The position numbers were made by a program, and so were the translations under genes. A stretch of 64,000 nt of DNA, taken from Microcella sp. Lineage in GTDB: Bacteria; Actinomycetota; Actinomycetes; Actinomycetales; Microbacteriaceae. A model generated the notes under the pieces. It was not told where the DNA came from. It saw only the letters and a program-made list of their open reading frames with translations, and ran no database searches. Of this stretch, positions 54,533 to 62,550 are shown piece after piece (positions within the stretch are counted from its first letter, which is position 1; every line of letters starts with the position of its first letter). The stretch is taken from contig NZ_JAHHDS010000003.1 of the NCBI RefSeq assembly GCF_019739195.1, positions 1,178,001 to 1,242,000 on the forward strand. The letters are read 5' to 3'.

Positions 54533-55578
54533 GCTGCGCTCCCCACCGCGAGGCCGATGGCCGTAACCCAGGCCTGCATCTGATCATCGCTCTCGGCGCC
54601 GCGCAGGCCGCGCGCAACCGCAACTCCAGCTGTCGGGTTCACCGGCACGACCGAGATGCGCGTCGACTCGGCCAACGCGCTCGCGAACCCGCGCATGCGG
54701 GTGGCGCCGCCCGCGACCGAGAGATGGTCGAAGACCACTCCCGTGCGCACACCTGCGAAATAGGCCAAGGTGTTGCGCACCGCCGTGAGCAGCTCGCTCG
54801 TCGATTCGTGAATCACCTCAGCGGCCACGCGTTCTTCGTCGGTGCTGCCCGCCGTCGTCAGCCCGAGTTCGCGCTTGAGCAACTCGGCCCGCTCTCGCGG
54901 AATCGAGAGCCGCGCCATGAGCGCGCGGGTGGCGTCGTCACCCCCGGCGGGAACGATGCGCACGAAGAGGGGCACACCGGCCTGCACGATCACGATCGAC
55001 GTCGCATTGGCGCCGATGTTCATGTGTACTGCAAAACCTTTGGTCGGGCTCGAGACCGTGTGCATTCGCGTCATCGCGAACGGCAGCAGATCCATACTGA
55101 CCGGGTTGAGTCCCGCCATGGTGGCCGCGGTCACGTTCGTTGTGACCGCTTGCTTGAAGGCGGCGACGAGCAGGCCGTTGACCACGGCCCCCGACTCGTT
55201 CTGGCCCTCGCCGATCGGGTAGTAGTCGAGAACGGCGTCGTTGACCGGCACAGGCAAGAGGTCTTGCACCTGAAACGGCAGCGACTCTTTGATCTGCGCG
55301 AGCGGCATGCGAGGCACCGCGAGATCACGCACGATGACGCTCTGCCCGCCGATGCCGAGCGCGATGTCTTTGGTCTTGAACCCGCCGGCGGCCCACAGGC
55401 GTTTGAACGCCGATGCGACAGTGTGCACCTCGAGAATCTCGCCGCGCTTCACCGAGCCCTCGGGAAGAGGCACTTCGTGAACGCGCAGCAGCGTCGGCCT
55501 CGCCTTCGCCGCGTCGTCGATCTCGACGGCTCGCAGAGACGAGCTGCCGATGTCGACACCCACTACCCCGTTCACCAT
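54529..55578 (-). CDS. pilM: PilM actin-like ATPase of the type IV pilus
   Basis: 349-residue cytoplasmic ASKHA ATPase. The phosphate-1 motif GVVGVDIGSSSLRAVEID opens the protein, and a second nucleotide loop lies in FDHLSVAGGATRMRGFA near residue 300. ATG 55578 has AAGGGGG upstream; a longer frame lacks support. PilM binds the PilN N-terminus and organises the PilB/PilT-PilC motor. Confidence 0.9.
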   Translation of the reverse strand: MVNGVVGVDIGSSSLRAVEIDDAAKARPTLLRVHEVPLPEGSVKRGEILEVHTVASAFKRLWAAGGFKTKDIALGIGGQSVIVRDLAVPRMPLAQIKESLPFQVQDLLPVPVNDAVLDYYPIGEGQNESGAVVNGLLVAAFKQAVTTNVTAATMAGLNPVSMDLLPFAMTRMHTVSSPTKGFAVHMNIGANATSIVIVQAGVPLFVRIVPAGGDDATRALMARLSIPRERAELLKRELGLTTAGSTDEERVAAEVIHESTSELLTAVRNTLAYFAGVRTGVVFDHLSVAGGATRMRGFASALAESTRISVVPVNPTAGVAVARGLRGAESDDQMQAWVTAIGLAVGSAA

Positions 55579-55588
55579 GTGCGCCCCC

Positions 55589-56416
55589 TTACTCCAGGCC
55601 GAACAGCGCGAGGTATCCCCGCGCGATCGGCTCACCCAGCAGAATTCCTACCCAGGCTCCTCCCAGCATCCACGGCCCGAAGGGTATTCCTGTGCTGCGA
55701 CTCGCCCGCCGTGCCACGATGAGCGCGACCCCTACCAGCGCTCCGAGCAGAAAAGCTGCGAGCGTGCCGACGACGAGCGCCGACCACCCGAACCATCCGA
55801 GCACGAGGCCGATGACGCCAGCGAGCTTGACATCGCCCATGCCCATGCCTCGAGGCGAGATGAGCGCGAGCAGCAGATAGCCCCCGAAGAGGATGCCCGC
55901 GCCGGCGGCTGCGCGCGCGGCGCCCTCGAGATCGCCCGTCGCAATCGCGGCCGCACCCAGCAAAGCGGCGAACACCGCGTACGAGGGAAGCACGATGACG
56001 TTCGGTAAGCGGTGGGTGTCGAGATCGATGGCCGCCAGCGCGATCGAGATCGCGGCGAAGTAGAGCAGGGCGAGCATGACCACAGCACCGGAGGCCGTCA
56101 ACGCCGTCGAGGGCGCGGCGAGCAGGGTCGGAAGCTGCCACGCCGCGATTCCCGCGAACGCGAGAGCCGTGACCAGTTCGACGAGCGCGTAGCGCCCCGA
56201 GAACGGGGCCGCGCAATCGCGGCAGCGCCCGCGCAGCACGACCCACGACACGATCGGGATGTTGTCATAGGGCCGCACGCGTGCGGAGCATGACGGGCAT
56301 GCGCTCGGCGGGTGCACGACCGAGATCCCGGCCGGCACCCGGTAGATGACGACATTCAGGAACGACCCGATGGCGGCACCGAGCACGCCGGCGATCGCCG
56401 GCACGATGATGGTCAC
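55589..56416 (-). CDS. pilD: Prepilin peptidase/methyltransferase PilD
   Basis: 275-residue membrane aspartyl protease that cuts and methylates prepilins. The N-terminal loop has the zinc cysteines CPSC and CRDC; the catalytic aspartates are in AAIDLDTHRLPN and GMGDVKLAG. Seven or eight membrane helices. GTG start at 56416. It lies inside the minor pilin/pilM block, as in other actinobacterial pilus clusters. Confidence 0.95.
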   Translation of the reverse strand: MTIIVPAIAGVLGAAIGSFLNVVIYRVPAGISVVHPPSACPSCSARVRPYDNIPIVSWVVLRGRCRDCAAPFSGRYALVELVTALAFAGIAAWQLPTLLAAPSTALTASGAVVMLALLYFAAISIALAAIDLDTHRLPNVIVLPSYAVFAALLGAAAIATGDLEGAARAAAGAGILFGGYLLLALISPRGMGMGDVKLAGVIGLVLGWFGWSALVVGTLAAFLLGALVGVALIVARRASRSTGIPFGPWMLGGAWVGILLGEPIARGYLALFGLE

Positions 56417-56426
56417 GGCGACCCGG

Positions 56427-58052
56427 TCAGGCCGGAACGTCGATGTCGGTGTACTCGATCAGCGCGCCAGGCGCGCCAGCCGTCGGCGTGCCGCCAGCGG
56501 CACCCCCGCCGCCGGGCCCGCCTGCGCCATTGCCCAAATCGAAGCCAGGAATACCGATGGGTACGTAGGTCAGTTCACTATTGTTCGAAAAGGTGACGCG
56601 ACCGCCGTAGTACTGTCCGCGCCAGGTGAGCTGATTGCTGTTCTGAATGGTGCACGGGCTGTAGATGAGAATGGCGATGGAGTCTTGCACAACGTTGCGG
56701 TTGTTGATGTCGAAGCGGCCGCAGCCTGTCGTTGTCGGAACTCCGTTCCCGACGGTATCGGGCGTGATGAATCGCAGTGCCCGGTCGAGGTTGCCTTGCG
56801 AGAATACGGAGAAGTTCTCAAGGTTCACGTTGTGCGGAACGATGAACGTCAAGTCTGTGCGCATCGTGAGGTCGAGCTTGGCGCTCGACGAGAAGATCAC
56901 GGTGCCGCAGCTGCGCATGTCGATGACCGTCGGGGTCGTGTAGTTGCTGAAAGCAACGACGCGACTGTCGCTCGCGGTTCGGTTGTCGATGGTGCACGGT
57001 CCGGTGTAGTTCACCACGTTCCACCCACGGCCCTGCCAGTCGCTGGCGACATAGTTGACGTCGACCCACACTGGCGGCGTCGGAGCGACGACATCGGCAC
57101 GGTTGTAGAACACAGGGTCGGCACCGGTGTTGCGGGCGACCGAGCAGGCATCGCCCGCGGCATCCCAGCCGGTCGCGCCGGTCGAGCAGCGCTGGCCCCA
57201 GCTGTCGATCTCGCCGCGGGCGTATACGCCGCCATTGATCGTCGTGCTGGGGTCGATGGTCGTGGTTCCCGGACCTGCCGCGATGACATCACCGCCGATG
57301 GTCTTGTTGCCCTGAAGCGTGACAGTGCCTGAAGCCCAGACATTGCCTCCAGCTCCGCACGTATTGTTGAGCGAGATGTTGCCGTTCGCCGCGACGATGT
57401 CACCCTCGACATAGACGCTGTTGCTGCACACGATGTTGCCCTCGGCCACAATAACGTTCGCCTGGTTGCCGTTGAACGACAACAACTCGAGGCTGTTCGA
57501 GAGCCCAGGAACGCCGTAGCTGAAGACGGCGGCACCGGTCACAGCGGCAGAGTTGGCCCCCGGAGTCCATTCGTAGACAGCCTGAACAGCAGAGGCGTCG
57601 CCGGCTGACGCCGATTCGGCAACGCCCAGGTCCGCAGCGAAGCCGGTCGACTGAATGCGAATCTGCGTGGTGGCTTCTGCCGGGCAACCCGGAGTCCAAC
57701 TCGCCGACGTGCTGATGCGTTGTGCGACCGTGGCGACGAAGAACAGCTCGTCGGCAGCGGGGCCGGCCAGGCTCGGGTCGACAGAGCCCTGCGTCGCGGT
57801 GAGCTCACCGGTCGCCGGGCAAGCATCGGCGAAGAGCTGAGCGAGCATCGCGTCAACGCCGGCCTCGGCCGCGGCGTTCGACTGCACTCCCGCTCGGGTG
57901 AGCGAGGTGTAGCTGAGGGCCTGCACGGTGGCACCGGTGACGGTCATCGTGATCATCGAGGTCACGGCCAGCAGGCCGATGACGGCGATCATGGCGTTGC
58001 CGCGATCGTCAGAGCGCGTTCCAGAGCGGCGGAGAGGCGATGTCAGAAGCAT
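56427..58052 (-). CDS. Large cysteine-rich PilX-like protein with beta-helix-like repeats
   Basis: 541 residues. The N-terminus, DRGNAMIAVIGLLAVTSMITMTV, is one membrane helix of PilX type without the GFTLIE motif. The middle (about 190-260) has repeated short strands such as GNIVCSNSVYVEGDIVAANGN and GNVWASGTVTLQGNKTIGGDV, as in beta-helix/bactofilin-like polymers. There are more than ten cysteines, so disulfides are expected outside the cell. The C-terminus is glycine/proline-rich. PilX proteins are minor pilus components; this one is about three times larger, so it may be an adhesive tip or surface protein. The start overlaps the pilW-like stop by ten bases. Confidence 0.75.
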   Translation of the reverse strand: MLLTSPLRRSGTRSDDRGNAMIAVIGLLAVTSMITMTVTGATVQALSYTSLTRAGVQSNAAAEAGVDAMLAQLFADACPATGELTATQGSVDPSLAGPAADELFFVATVAQRISTSASWTPGCPAEATTQIRIQSTGFAADLGVAESASAGDASAVQAVYEWTPGANSAAVTGAAVFSYGVPGLSNSLELLSFNGNQANVIVAEGNIVCSNSVYVEGDIVAANGNISLNNTCGAGGNVWASGTVTLQGNKTIGGDVIAAGPGTTTIDPSTTINGGVYARGEIDSWGQRCSTGATGWDAAGDACSVARNTGADPVFYNRADVVAPTPPVWVDVNYVASDWQGRGWNVVNYTGPCTIDNRTASDSRVVAFSNYTTPTVIDMRSCGTVIFSSSAKLDLTMRTDLTFIVPHNVNLENFSVFSQGNLDRALRFITPDTVGNGVPTTTGCGRFDINNRNVVQDSIAILIYSPCTIQNSNQLTWRGQYYGGRVTFSNNSELTYVPIGIPGFDLGNGAGGPGGGGAAGGTPTAGAPGALIEYTDIDVPA

Positions 58053-58624
58053 TGCGGACTCACATTCGATTGCGGTGCACGACCGGTAGTGGTCGTGATG
58101 AAAAGCGAACTAGTGCCGGAACCCCCGTCGACCGAGAAGCTGACGGAGAGTCCACGGGTGCCGGCGAGCGCGAAGACGGGCACCGGAGCACCCGCGCCGT
58201 CGTCAAGAGGCGTGATCCCCGCACTGACCTGAATCCATTCGGTGCCGACGGCCCCAGGGTTCGGTGCCGTCACCGCCGTCGAACTCGACAGTTCGAAGAC
58301 TGCGCCCACTTCGTCATCGTAGAACCACGCCTGGCAGCGCGCAGTACCGCCCGCTGTCGTACGGGCCGTCGCGAAAGTGGAGACACCATCGGCCGCGGTC
58401 GTGACCGAGACGGCCGTCGAGTTGCGCACGGTCTCTTCGACGATGTTGACGACGAGCTGGCCGTCGGTCGTCGAGCCCGTCACCTCGCGCACCGTGCGGT
58501 CGGCCGTGATCGCGCTGATGATGACGCTGCCGACGATCGTGATGATGATGCCGAAGAGGCCCATGGCGACGAGCAGCTCGATGAGCGAGAACCCCGCGTC
58601 GTTTCGGCGCAGCCGGGGCGTCAT
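58043..58624 (-). CDS. PilW-like minor pilin
   Basis: 193 residues with a class III prepilin signal: short basic leader, then DAG|FSLIELLVAMGLFGIIITIV with the conserved Glu at position +5 of the mature protein. The body is beta-rich with two cysteines. It starts at the ATG overlapping the pilV-like stop and runs into the PilX-like gene. Likely a minor pilin that primes pilus assembly. Confidence 0.85.
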   Translation of the reverse strand: MTPRLRRNDAGFSLIELLVAMGLFGIIITIVGSVIISAITADRTVREVTGSTTDGQLVVNIVEETVRNSTAVSVTTAADGVSTFATARTTAGGTARCQAWFYDDEVGAVFELSSSTAVTAPNPGAVGTEWIQVSAGITPLDDGAGAPVPVFALAGTRGLSVSFSVDGGSGTSSLFITTTTGRAPQSNVSPQCF

Positions 58625-59076
58625 GGCGTGCTCACCAGCAGAATCTGAGTGCGGGCATCCGCCAACAGCGAGTCGTCGGCGTCGTCGACGGCGACGACCG
58701 TAACGGTCATCGCGCTGCCGTCAACGCACGTGCCGACCGGCGGAACAGTCGTGGTGACGCGAATGGTGACGCCCTGGGCGTCGACCTCTTCGGTGACGGC
58801 GTTGAGTAGCTGGGCGGCGGCGCAATCGGCCGCGCCGCGCGAGCGAGCTGCATCGACAGCCTGCGAGACCAGGCGTGTCGCGGTCGCGGCGCTCGAGTTG
58901 AGCTCGGATGCGCGCAGCGCCGAGACGATCACGGGGATGAAGGCGATCGCGAGCAGTGAGATGAGGAACATGGAGATGATGATCTCGATGAGGCCGATGC
59001 CGGCGTCTGTCGAGGTGTCGGAGAGGCGCGAAGCGCGCGCGTCATCACGGCGAGAGCGGTTGCGCTCCATCGTCAT
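58621..59076 (-). CDS. PilV-like minor pilin
   Basis: 151 residues: a 26-residue charged leader, then AG|IGLIEIIISMFLISLLAIAFIPV, the type IV prepilin motif with the Glu retained. The body has two cysteines that can pair. ATG 59076 follows a GGGGGG site; a start three codons later is possible. First of the minor pilin block pilV-pilW-pilX. Confidence 0.83.
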   Translation of the reverse strand: MTMERNRSRRDDARASRLSDTSTDAGIGLIEIIISMFLISLLAIAFIPVIVSALRASELNSSAATATRLVSQAVDAARSRGAADCAAAQLLNAVTEEVDAQGVTIRVTTTVPPVGTCVDGSAMTVTVVAVDDADDSLLADARTQILLVSTP

Positions 59077-59151
59077 GATCCCCCCGATCGTGTGATGCGA
59101 AATTTGCTTGTTAACTTGTCGGCTTGGTCTCACAACTCAAAGCCAAGGACA

Positions 59152-59186
59152 ACAGGTGGGGGCGCCGAGAGGGCGACCCCACCTGT
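59152..59186 (-). terminator. Terminator of pilA
   Basis: 10-bp outer stem (59152-59161 with 59177-59186) and an inner CGCC/GGCG stem with GAGAG loop, 25 bases past the pilA stop. It separates the major pilin message from the minor pilin genes. Confidence 0.78.
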
Positions 59187-59211
59187 CGTCAGAGAGTGCT
59201 GTTCTCCAGGC

Positions 59212-59610
59212 CTAGCCTGCCGGGCACTCGCCCGCGGCGGGCCCATCAGTGCCGCTGTCGACGCTGAAGACCACATCGCCGTTGTCGCTGGTCCGCTCGA
59301 GGCAGAACTCACGACCGGCCGTGGCGACCGTGACGGTCGCGGGCATGCCGAGAGCGGCGAGAGCGGCCGCGTCAGCGTCGCCTTCGGGGTTCTCGACGAG
59401 CGAGCTCACGTAGGCGACCTTCGCGGTGGCGAGGTCGGAGATGGCAGCCGAGTCCTGTGCCTGGCCCTGCTGGCCCAGGAAGACCGGAACGGCGATCGCG
59501 GCAAGGATGCCGATGATGATGACGACAACGAGCAGCTCGATCAGGGTGAAGCCCTTGTCGTTCTTCTCGATGCGGTCGAGACGGTTCTCGAGTGCAGTGC
59601 GAATGGACAT
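59212..59610 (-). CDS. pilA: Major type IV pilin PilA
   Basis: 132 residues: a 20-residue charged leader, then KG|FTLIELLVVVIIIGILAAIAVPVFLG, the perfect prepilin cleavage and helix motif with Glu+5. The mature protein is about 112 residues, short for a major pilin, and has two cysteines near the C-terminus (EFC and GEC) that likely form the D-region disulfide. ATG 59610 has AAAGGA at nine bases. A terminator follows, so it is expressed as its own high-level unit, with unusual repeats upstream. Confidence 0.92.
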   Translation of the reverse strand: MSIRTALENRLDRIEKNDKGFTLIELLVVVIIIGILAAIAVPVFLGQQGQAQDSAAISDLATAKVAYVSSLVENPEGDADAAALAALGMPATVTVATAGREFCLERTSDNGDVVFSVDSGTDGPAAGECPAG

Positions 59611-59628
59611 GTGTCCGTTTCCTTTCCC

Positions 59629-59683
59629 ATCAAGTGAAGGTTGATAGGTGGGCCCCCCACGGAACATGAAACCGGCCCCCCAC
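59629..59683 (-). promoter_or_regulatory. Repeats upstream of pilA
   Basis: The ten-base sequence GGCCCCCCAC occurs twice (59651-59660 and 59674-59683, 23 bases apart), and an inverted repeat ATCAA/TTGAT spans 59629-59645. They lie between pilC and pilA, where a pilA promoter is expected; a TATCAA box (59645-59640) is a weak -10 candidate. No known regulator site is recognised. Confidence 0.4.
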
Positions 59684-59749
59684 GAGTAAGTGTGCATTGG
59701 TGGTTCACGCGGCGGCATCCCCAGTGCGGGGGGCACCTCGGCGTGGCGA

Positions 59750-60979
59750 CTAGATCTGGTTGAAGATGTCGAAAATCGGCAGGTAGAGCGCCACGATCAT
59801 GCCGCCGAGAATGACGCCCAGGAAGGCGATCATGAGCGGCTCGATGAGCGAGGTGAGTGCTTCGGTGGTGCTCTGCACTTCGCTGTCGTAGAAGTCGGAG
59901 ATCTTCTCGAGCATGGTCTCGAGGGCACCAGAGTCTTCACCGACGGCGATCATCTGCGTGACCATGCTCGGAAAGATCGGTTGCAGCGCGAGCGGCGCAG
60001 CGATCGTGCGGCCCTGCCTCACCGAGTCTTGCACCGACTGCACGGCCTGCTCGATCTGCCAGTTGCCCGAGGTCGAGCCGATGATCGAGAGCGCCTGCAG
60101 AATCGGAACACCTGAGCCGATCATGGTGCCGAAGTTGCGGGTGAATCGCGCAATGGCGATTTTCTTGAAGAGATCGCCGAAGACCGGCATCTTGAGCAGC
60201 ATGGGCTCCCAGACCGACCGGAACTTCGGGGTCTGCCGGTTCGCGCGCCACCAGATGGCGCCGACGATCGAGCCGACGACAACGAGTGGCCCGAGCCAGA
60301 TCATGTTCTGCGAGATGCTCACGAGAATCTTCGTCGGCAGCGGCAGCTCTCCCCCGAGGTCGTTGAAGAGGTCGTCGAACACCGGCACGATGAAGAGGAT
60401 CATGCCGACCACGGCGAGCAGCGCCATGATGAGCACGACCACGGGGTAGGTGAGCGCCGACTTGATCGTCGCCTTGAGTTCGACCTCTTTCTCGTAGTTC
60501 TTGGCGACCGACTCGAGCGAGGTCTCGAGAAAACCGCCGACCTCGCCGGCACGCACGAGGTTGACGAAGATCGGCGGGAAGATGCGCGGATGCTTGGCGA
60601 GCCCGTCAGAGAATGTGCTGCCCTCTTCGACCGCGCCCCGCACCTCGTCGAGCGTCGAGGCGAGTTTCGGGTTCTCTGACTGATCGGCGAGAATCGTGAG
60701 CGACTTGAGCAGTGGCAGGCCGGCGCCGATCATCGTCGCGAGCTGGCGGCTCATGACGGCGAGATCCTTGATCGTCACCTTCTTGTCGAACAGACCGCCC
60801 ATCGAGATGTCGCGATTGAGTCCGGTTCCGCCGGTGACCTGCTGAATCGAAACGGGCGCGATGCCCATCGTGCGCAGTCGCGAGACGACCGAGGCCTCGC
60901 CCGCAGCATCAACCCGGCCCTTCACGAGCTTGCCGCTGGAATCGCGGCCGGTGTAGGCGTAGGTGAGAGCGCTGGCCAC
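59750..60979 (-). CDS. pilC: PilC inner-membrane platform protein
   Basis: 409 residues, standard for the GspF/PilC family: two cytoplasmic T2SSF domains (MSRQLATMIGAGLPLLKSL; FTRNFGTMIGSGVPILQALSIIG) and three membrane helices. It couples motor ATPases PilB/PilT to pilin insertion. It overlaps the pilT stop by one base and starts MASALTYAYTGRDSSGKLVKG, typical of the family. Confidence 0.95.
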   Translation of the reverse strand: MASALTYAYTGRDSSGKLVKGRVDAAGEASVVSRLRTMGIAPVSIQQVTGGTGLNRDISMGGLFDKKVTIKDLAVMSRQLATMIGAGLPLLKSLTILADQSENPKLASTLDEVRGAVEEGSTFSDGLAKHPRIFPPIFVNLVRAGEVGGFLETSLESVAKNYEKEVELKATIKSALTYPVVVLIMALLAVVGMILFIVPVFDDLFNDLGGELPLPTKILVSISQNMIWLGPLVVVGSIVGAIWWRANRQTPKFRSVWEPMLLKMPVFGDLFKKIAIARFTRNFGTMIGSGVPILQALSIIGSTSGNWQIEQAVQSVQDSVRQGRTIAAPLALQPIFPSMVTQMIAVGEDSGALETMLEKISDFYDSEVQSTTEALTSLIEPLMIAFLGVILGGMIVALYLPIFDIFNQI

Positions 60980-62505
60980 TAGCGGTGTCCTCCGAATCCA
61001 TCGGCGAACGGAGCGCTCGCGGCGCCGTCGCCTCCTGCGCCCGTGCGGTGCACGAGGCGGTTGAAGTTCTCAGGGTCTTGCATCTTCGACTGCGCGGCCT
61101 CGTGGGTCACCATGTGGCTGTTGACGAGGTCGGCGAGGTGCTGGTCCATTGTGTGCATGCCCGATTCGCGACCCGCCTGCAGCGCCGAAGTGATCTGGTA
61201 GGTCTTGCCCTCGCGAATGAGGTTGGCGATGGCACCCGTGGTCATCATGATCTCGGTGGCGATGATGCGACCCTGGCCCGTCGCCCTCGGCAGCAGTGTC
61301 TGACAGACGACGCCCTGCAGCGTGAGTGCCAGCTGCGACCTCACCTGGCTCTGCTGGTGCGGTGGGAAGACGTCGATGATGCGGTCGATGGTCTGCGCGG
61401 CCGACTGCGTGTGCAGGGTCGCGAACACGAGGTGGCCGGTCTCTGCCGCGGTGAGTGCCGTCGAGACGGTCTCGAGGTCGCGCAGCTCGCCGATGAGAAT
61501 GACATCGGGGTCTTGCCGCAGCACACGCTTGAGCGCGTCGGCGAACGAGTGAGTATCGCTGCCGACCTCGCGCTGATTGACGAGCGCGCGCTGATTTTGG
61601 TGCACGAACTCGATCGGGTCTTCGATCGTGACGATGTGGTCGGCGCGCGACTTGTTGACGAGGTCGATGAGGGCGGCGAGCGTCGTCGACTTGCCCGACC
61701 CCGTCGGGCCCGTGACGAGCACGAGGCCGCGCGGCAGCGTGGCGAATTTCGAGACGACCCCGGGCACTCCTAGCTGCTTGAGCGACTTGATCTCAGTGGG
61801 GATCAGACGGAAGGCGCCGGCCATGGCGTCGCGGTCTTTGTAGTAGTTGACGCGGAAGCGCTCGGCGCCGCGCGGGCTGATGGCGAAGTCGAGCTCCCAC
61901 TCGTGGCTGAAGGCCTCGCGCTGCCGATCGTTCATGACGCTCTCGAGAATCTGGGTGACGTCATCGCGGGTCCAGACGCCCGCGTTGGTGACGGGCTTGA
62001 GCTCACCGTCGAGTCGCACCATGGGCGGTGCGCCCCCCGCGACGTGCAGATCAGATGCACCGCGCGCGATCACGTCGTCGAGGGCCTCGAGCAGCAGAGG
62101 GTGGATGCCCGCGAGCACGGTGCCGGAGGCCACCTGCGGGGGCGCGGCTGAGATGACGGCTCCAGCGGGAGGCGGAGCATCCACGATCGCGGCGTTCGAC
62201 GTCGGTGCGGGAGCCGCGAGACCGACCGGGGGCGCGGAGACTGGCGCGGGCAAACTCGCGACGGCCGCCGGAGCGGGAGCCGCGACGGGCTGCCCGACGG
62301 GCGGCGGAGGTGCGAGGTGCGGAGCACCGACCGCGAGCTCGGGCAACGGCGAGAACTCGGAAGGCACGACCGGAGTACCAGCGGGCGGAGCAGCGGTTGC
62401 CGAGCCGACTGGTGCGCTCACGTCGGCCGTCACCGACCAGACCCGTCGGCCCTGCGAGGCTGGAGCCACATTCGGCTCGGCGCTGAAGCCCGTGGTGTCG
62501 GTCAT
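60979..62505 (-). CDS. pilT: PilT-type retraction ATPase with long Pro/Ala-rich N-terminal region
   Basis: 508 residues. The motor starts near residue 133 (LLLEALDDVIARGASDLHVAGG) and has Walker A GPTGSGKSTTLAAL, the Asp box TIEDPIEFVHQ, Walker B DVILIGELRD and His box TGHLVFATLHT. The PilT AIRNLIREGK-like segment (GAIANLIREGKTYQITS) near the C-terminus supports retraction rather than extension. The first ~130 residues are a proline/alanine/valine-rich tail absent from classical PilT (about 345-380 residues). It follows pilB by 45 bases. Confidence 0.92.
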   Translation of the reverse strand: MTDTTGFSAEPNVAPASQGRRVWSVTADVSAPVGSATAAPPAGTPVVPSEFSPLPELAVGAPHLAPPPPVGQPVAAPAPAAVASLPAPVSAPPVGLAAPAPTSNAAIVDAPPPAGAVISAAPPQVASGTVLAGIHPLLLEALDDVIARGASDLHVAGGAPPMVRLDGELKPVTNAGVWTRDDVTQILESVMNDRQREAFSHEWELDFAISPRGAERFRVNYYKDRDAMAGAFRLIPTEIKSLKQLGVPGVVSKFATLPRGLVLVTGPTGSGKSTTLAALIDLVNKSRADHIVTIEDPIEFVHQNQRALVNQREVGSDTHSFADALKRVLRQDPDVILIGELRDLETVSTALTAAETGHLVFATLHTQSAAQTIDRIIDVFPPHQQSQVRSQLALTLQGVVCQTLLPRATGQGRIIATEIMMTTGAIANLIREGKTYQITSALQAGRESGMHTMDQHLADLVNSHMVTHEAAQSKMQDPENFNRLVHRTGAGGDGAASAPFADGFGGHR

Positions 62506-62550
62506 GATGTCTCCCTCGTGAGTGCGAGATGCAAGGACGGGTGCAGATCG

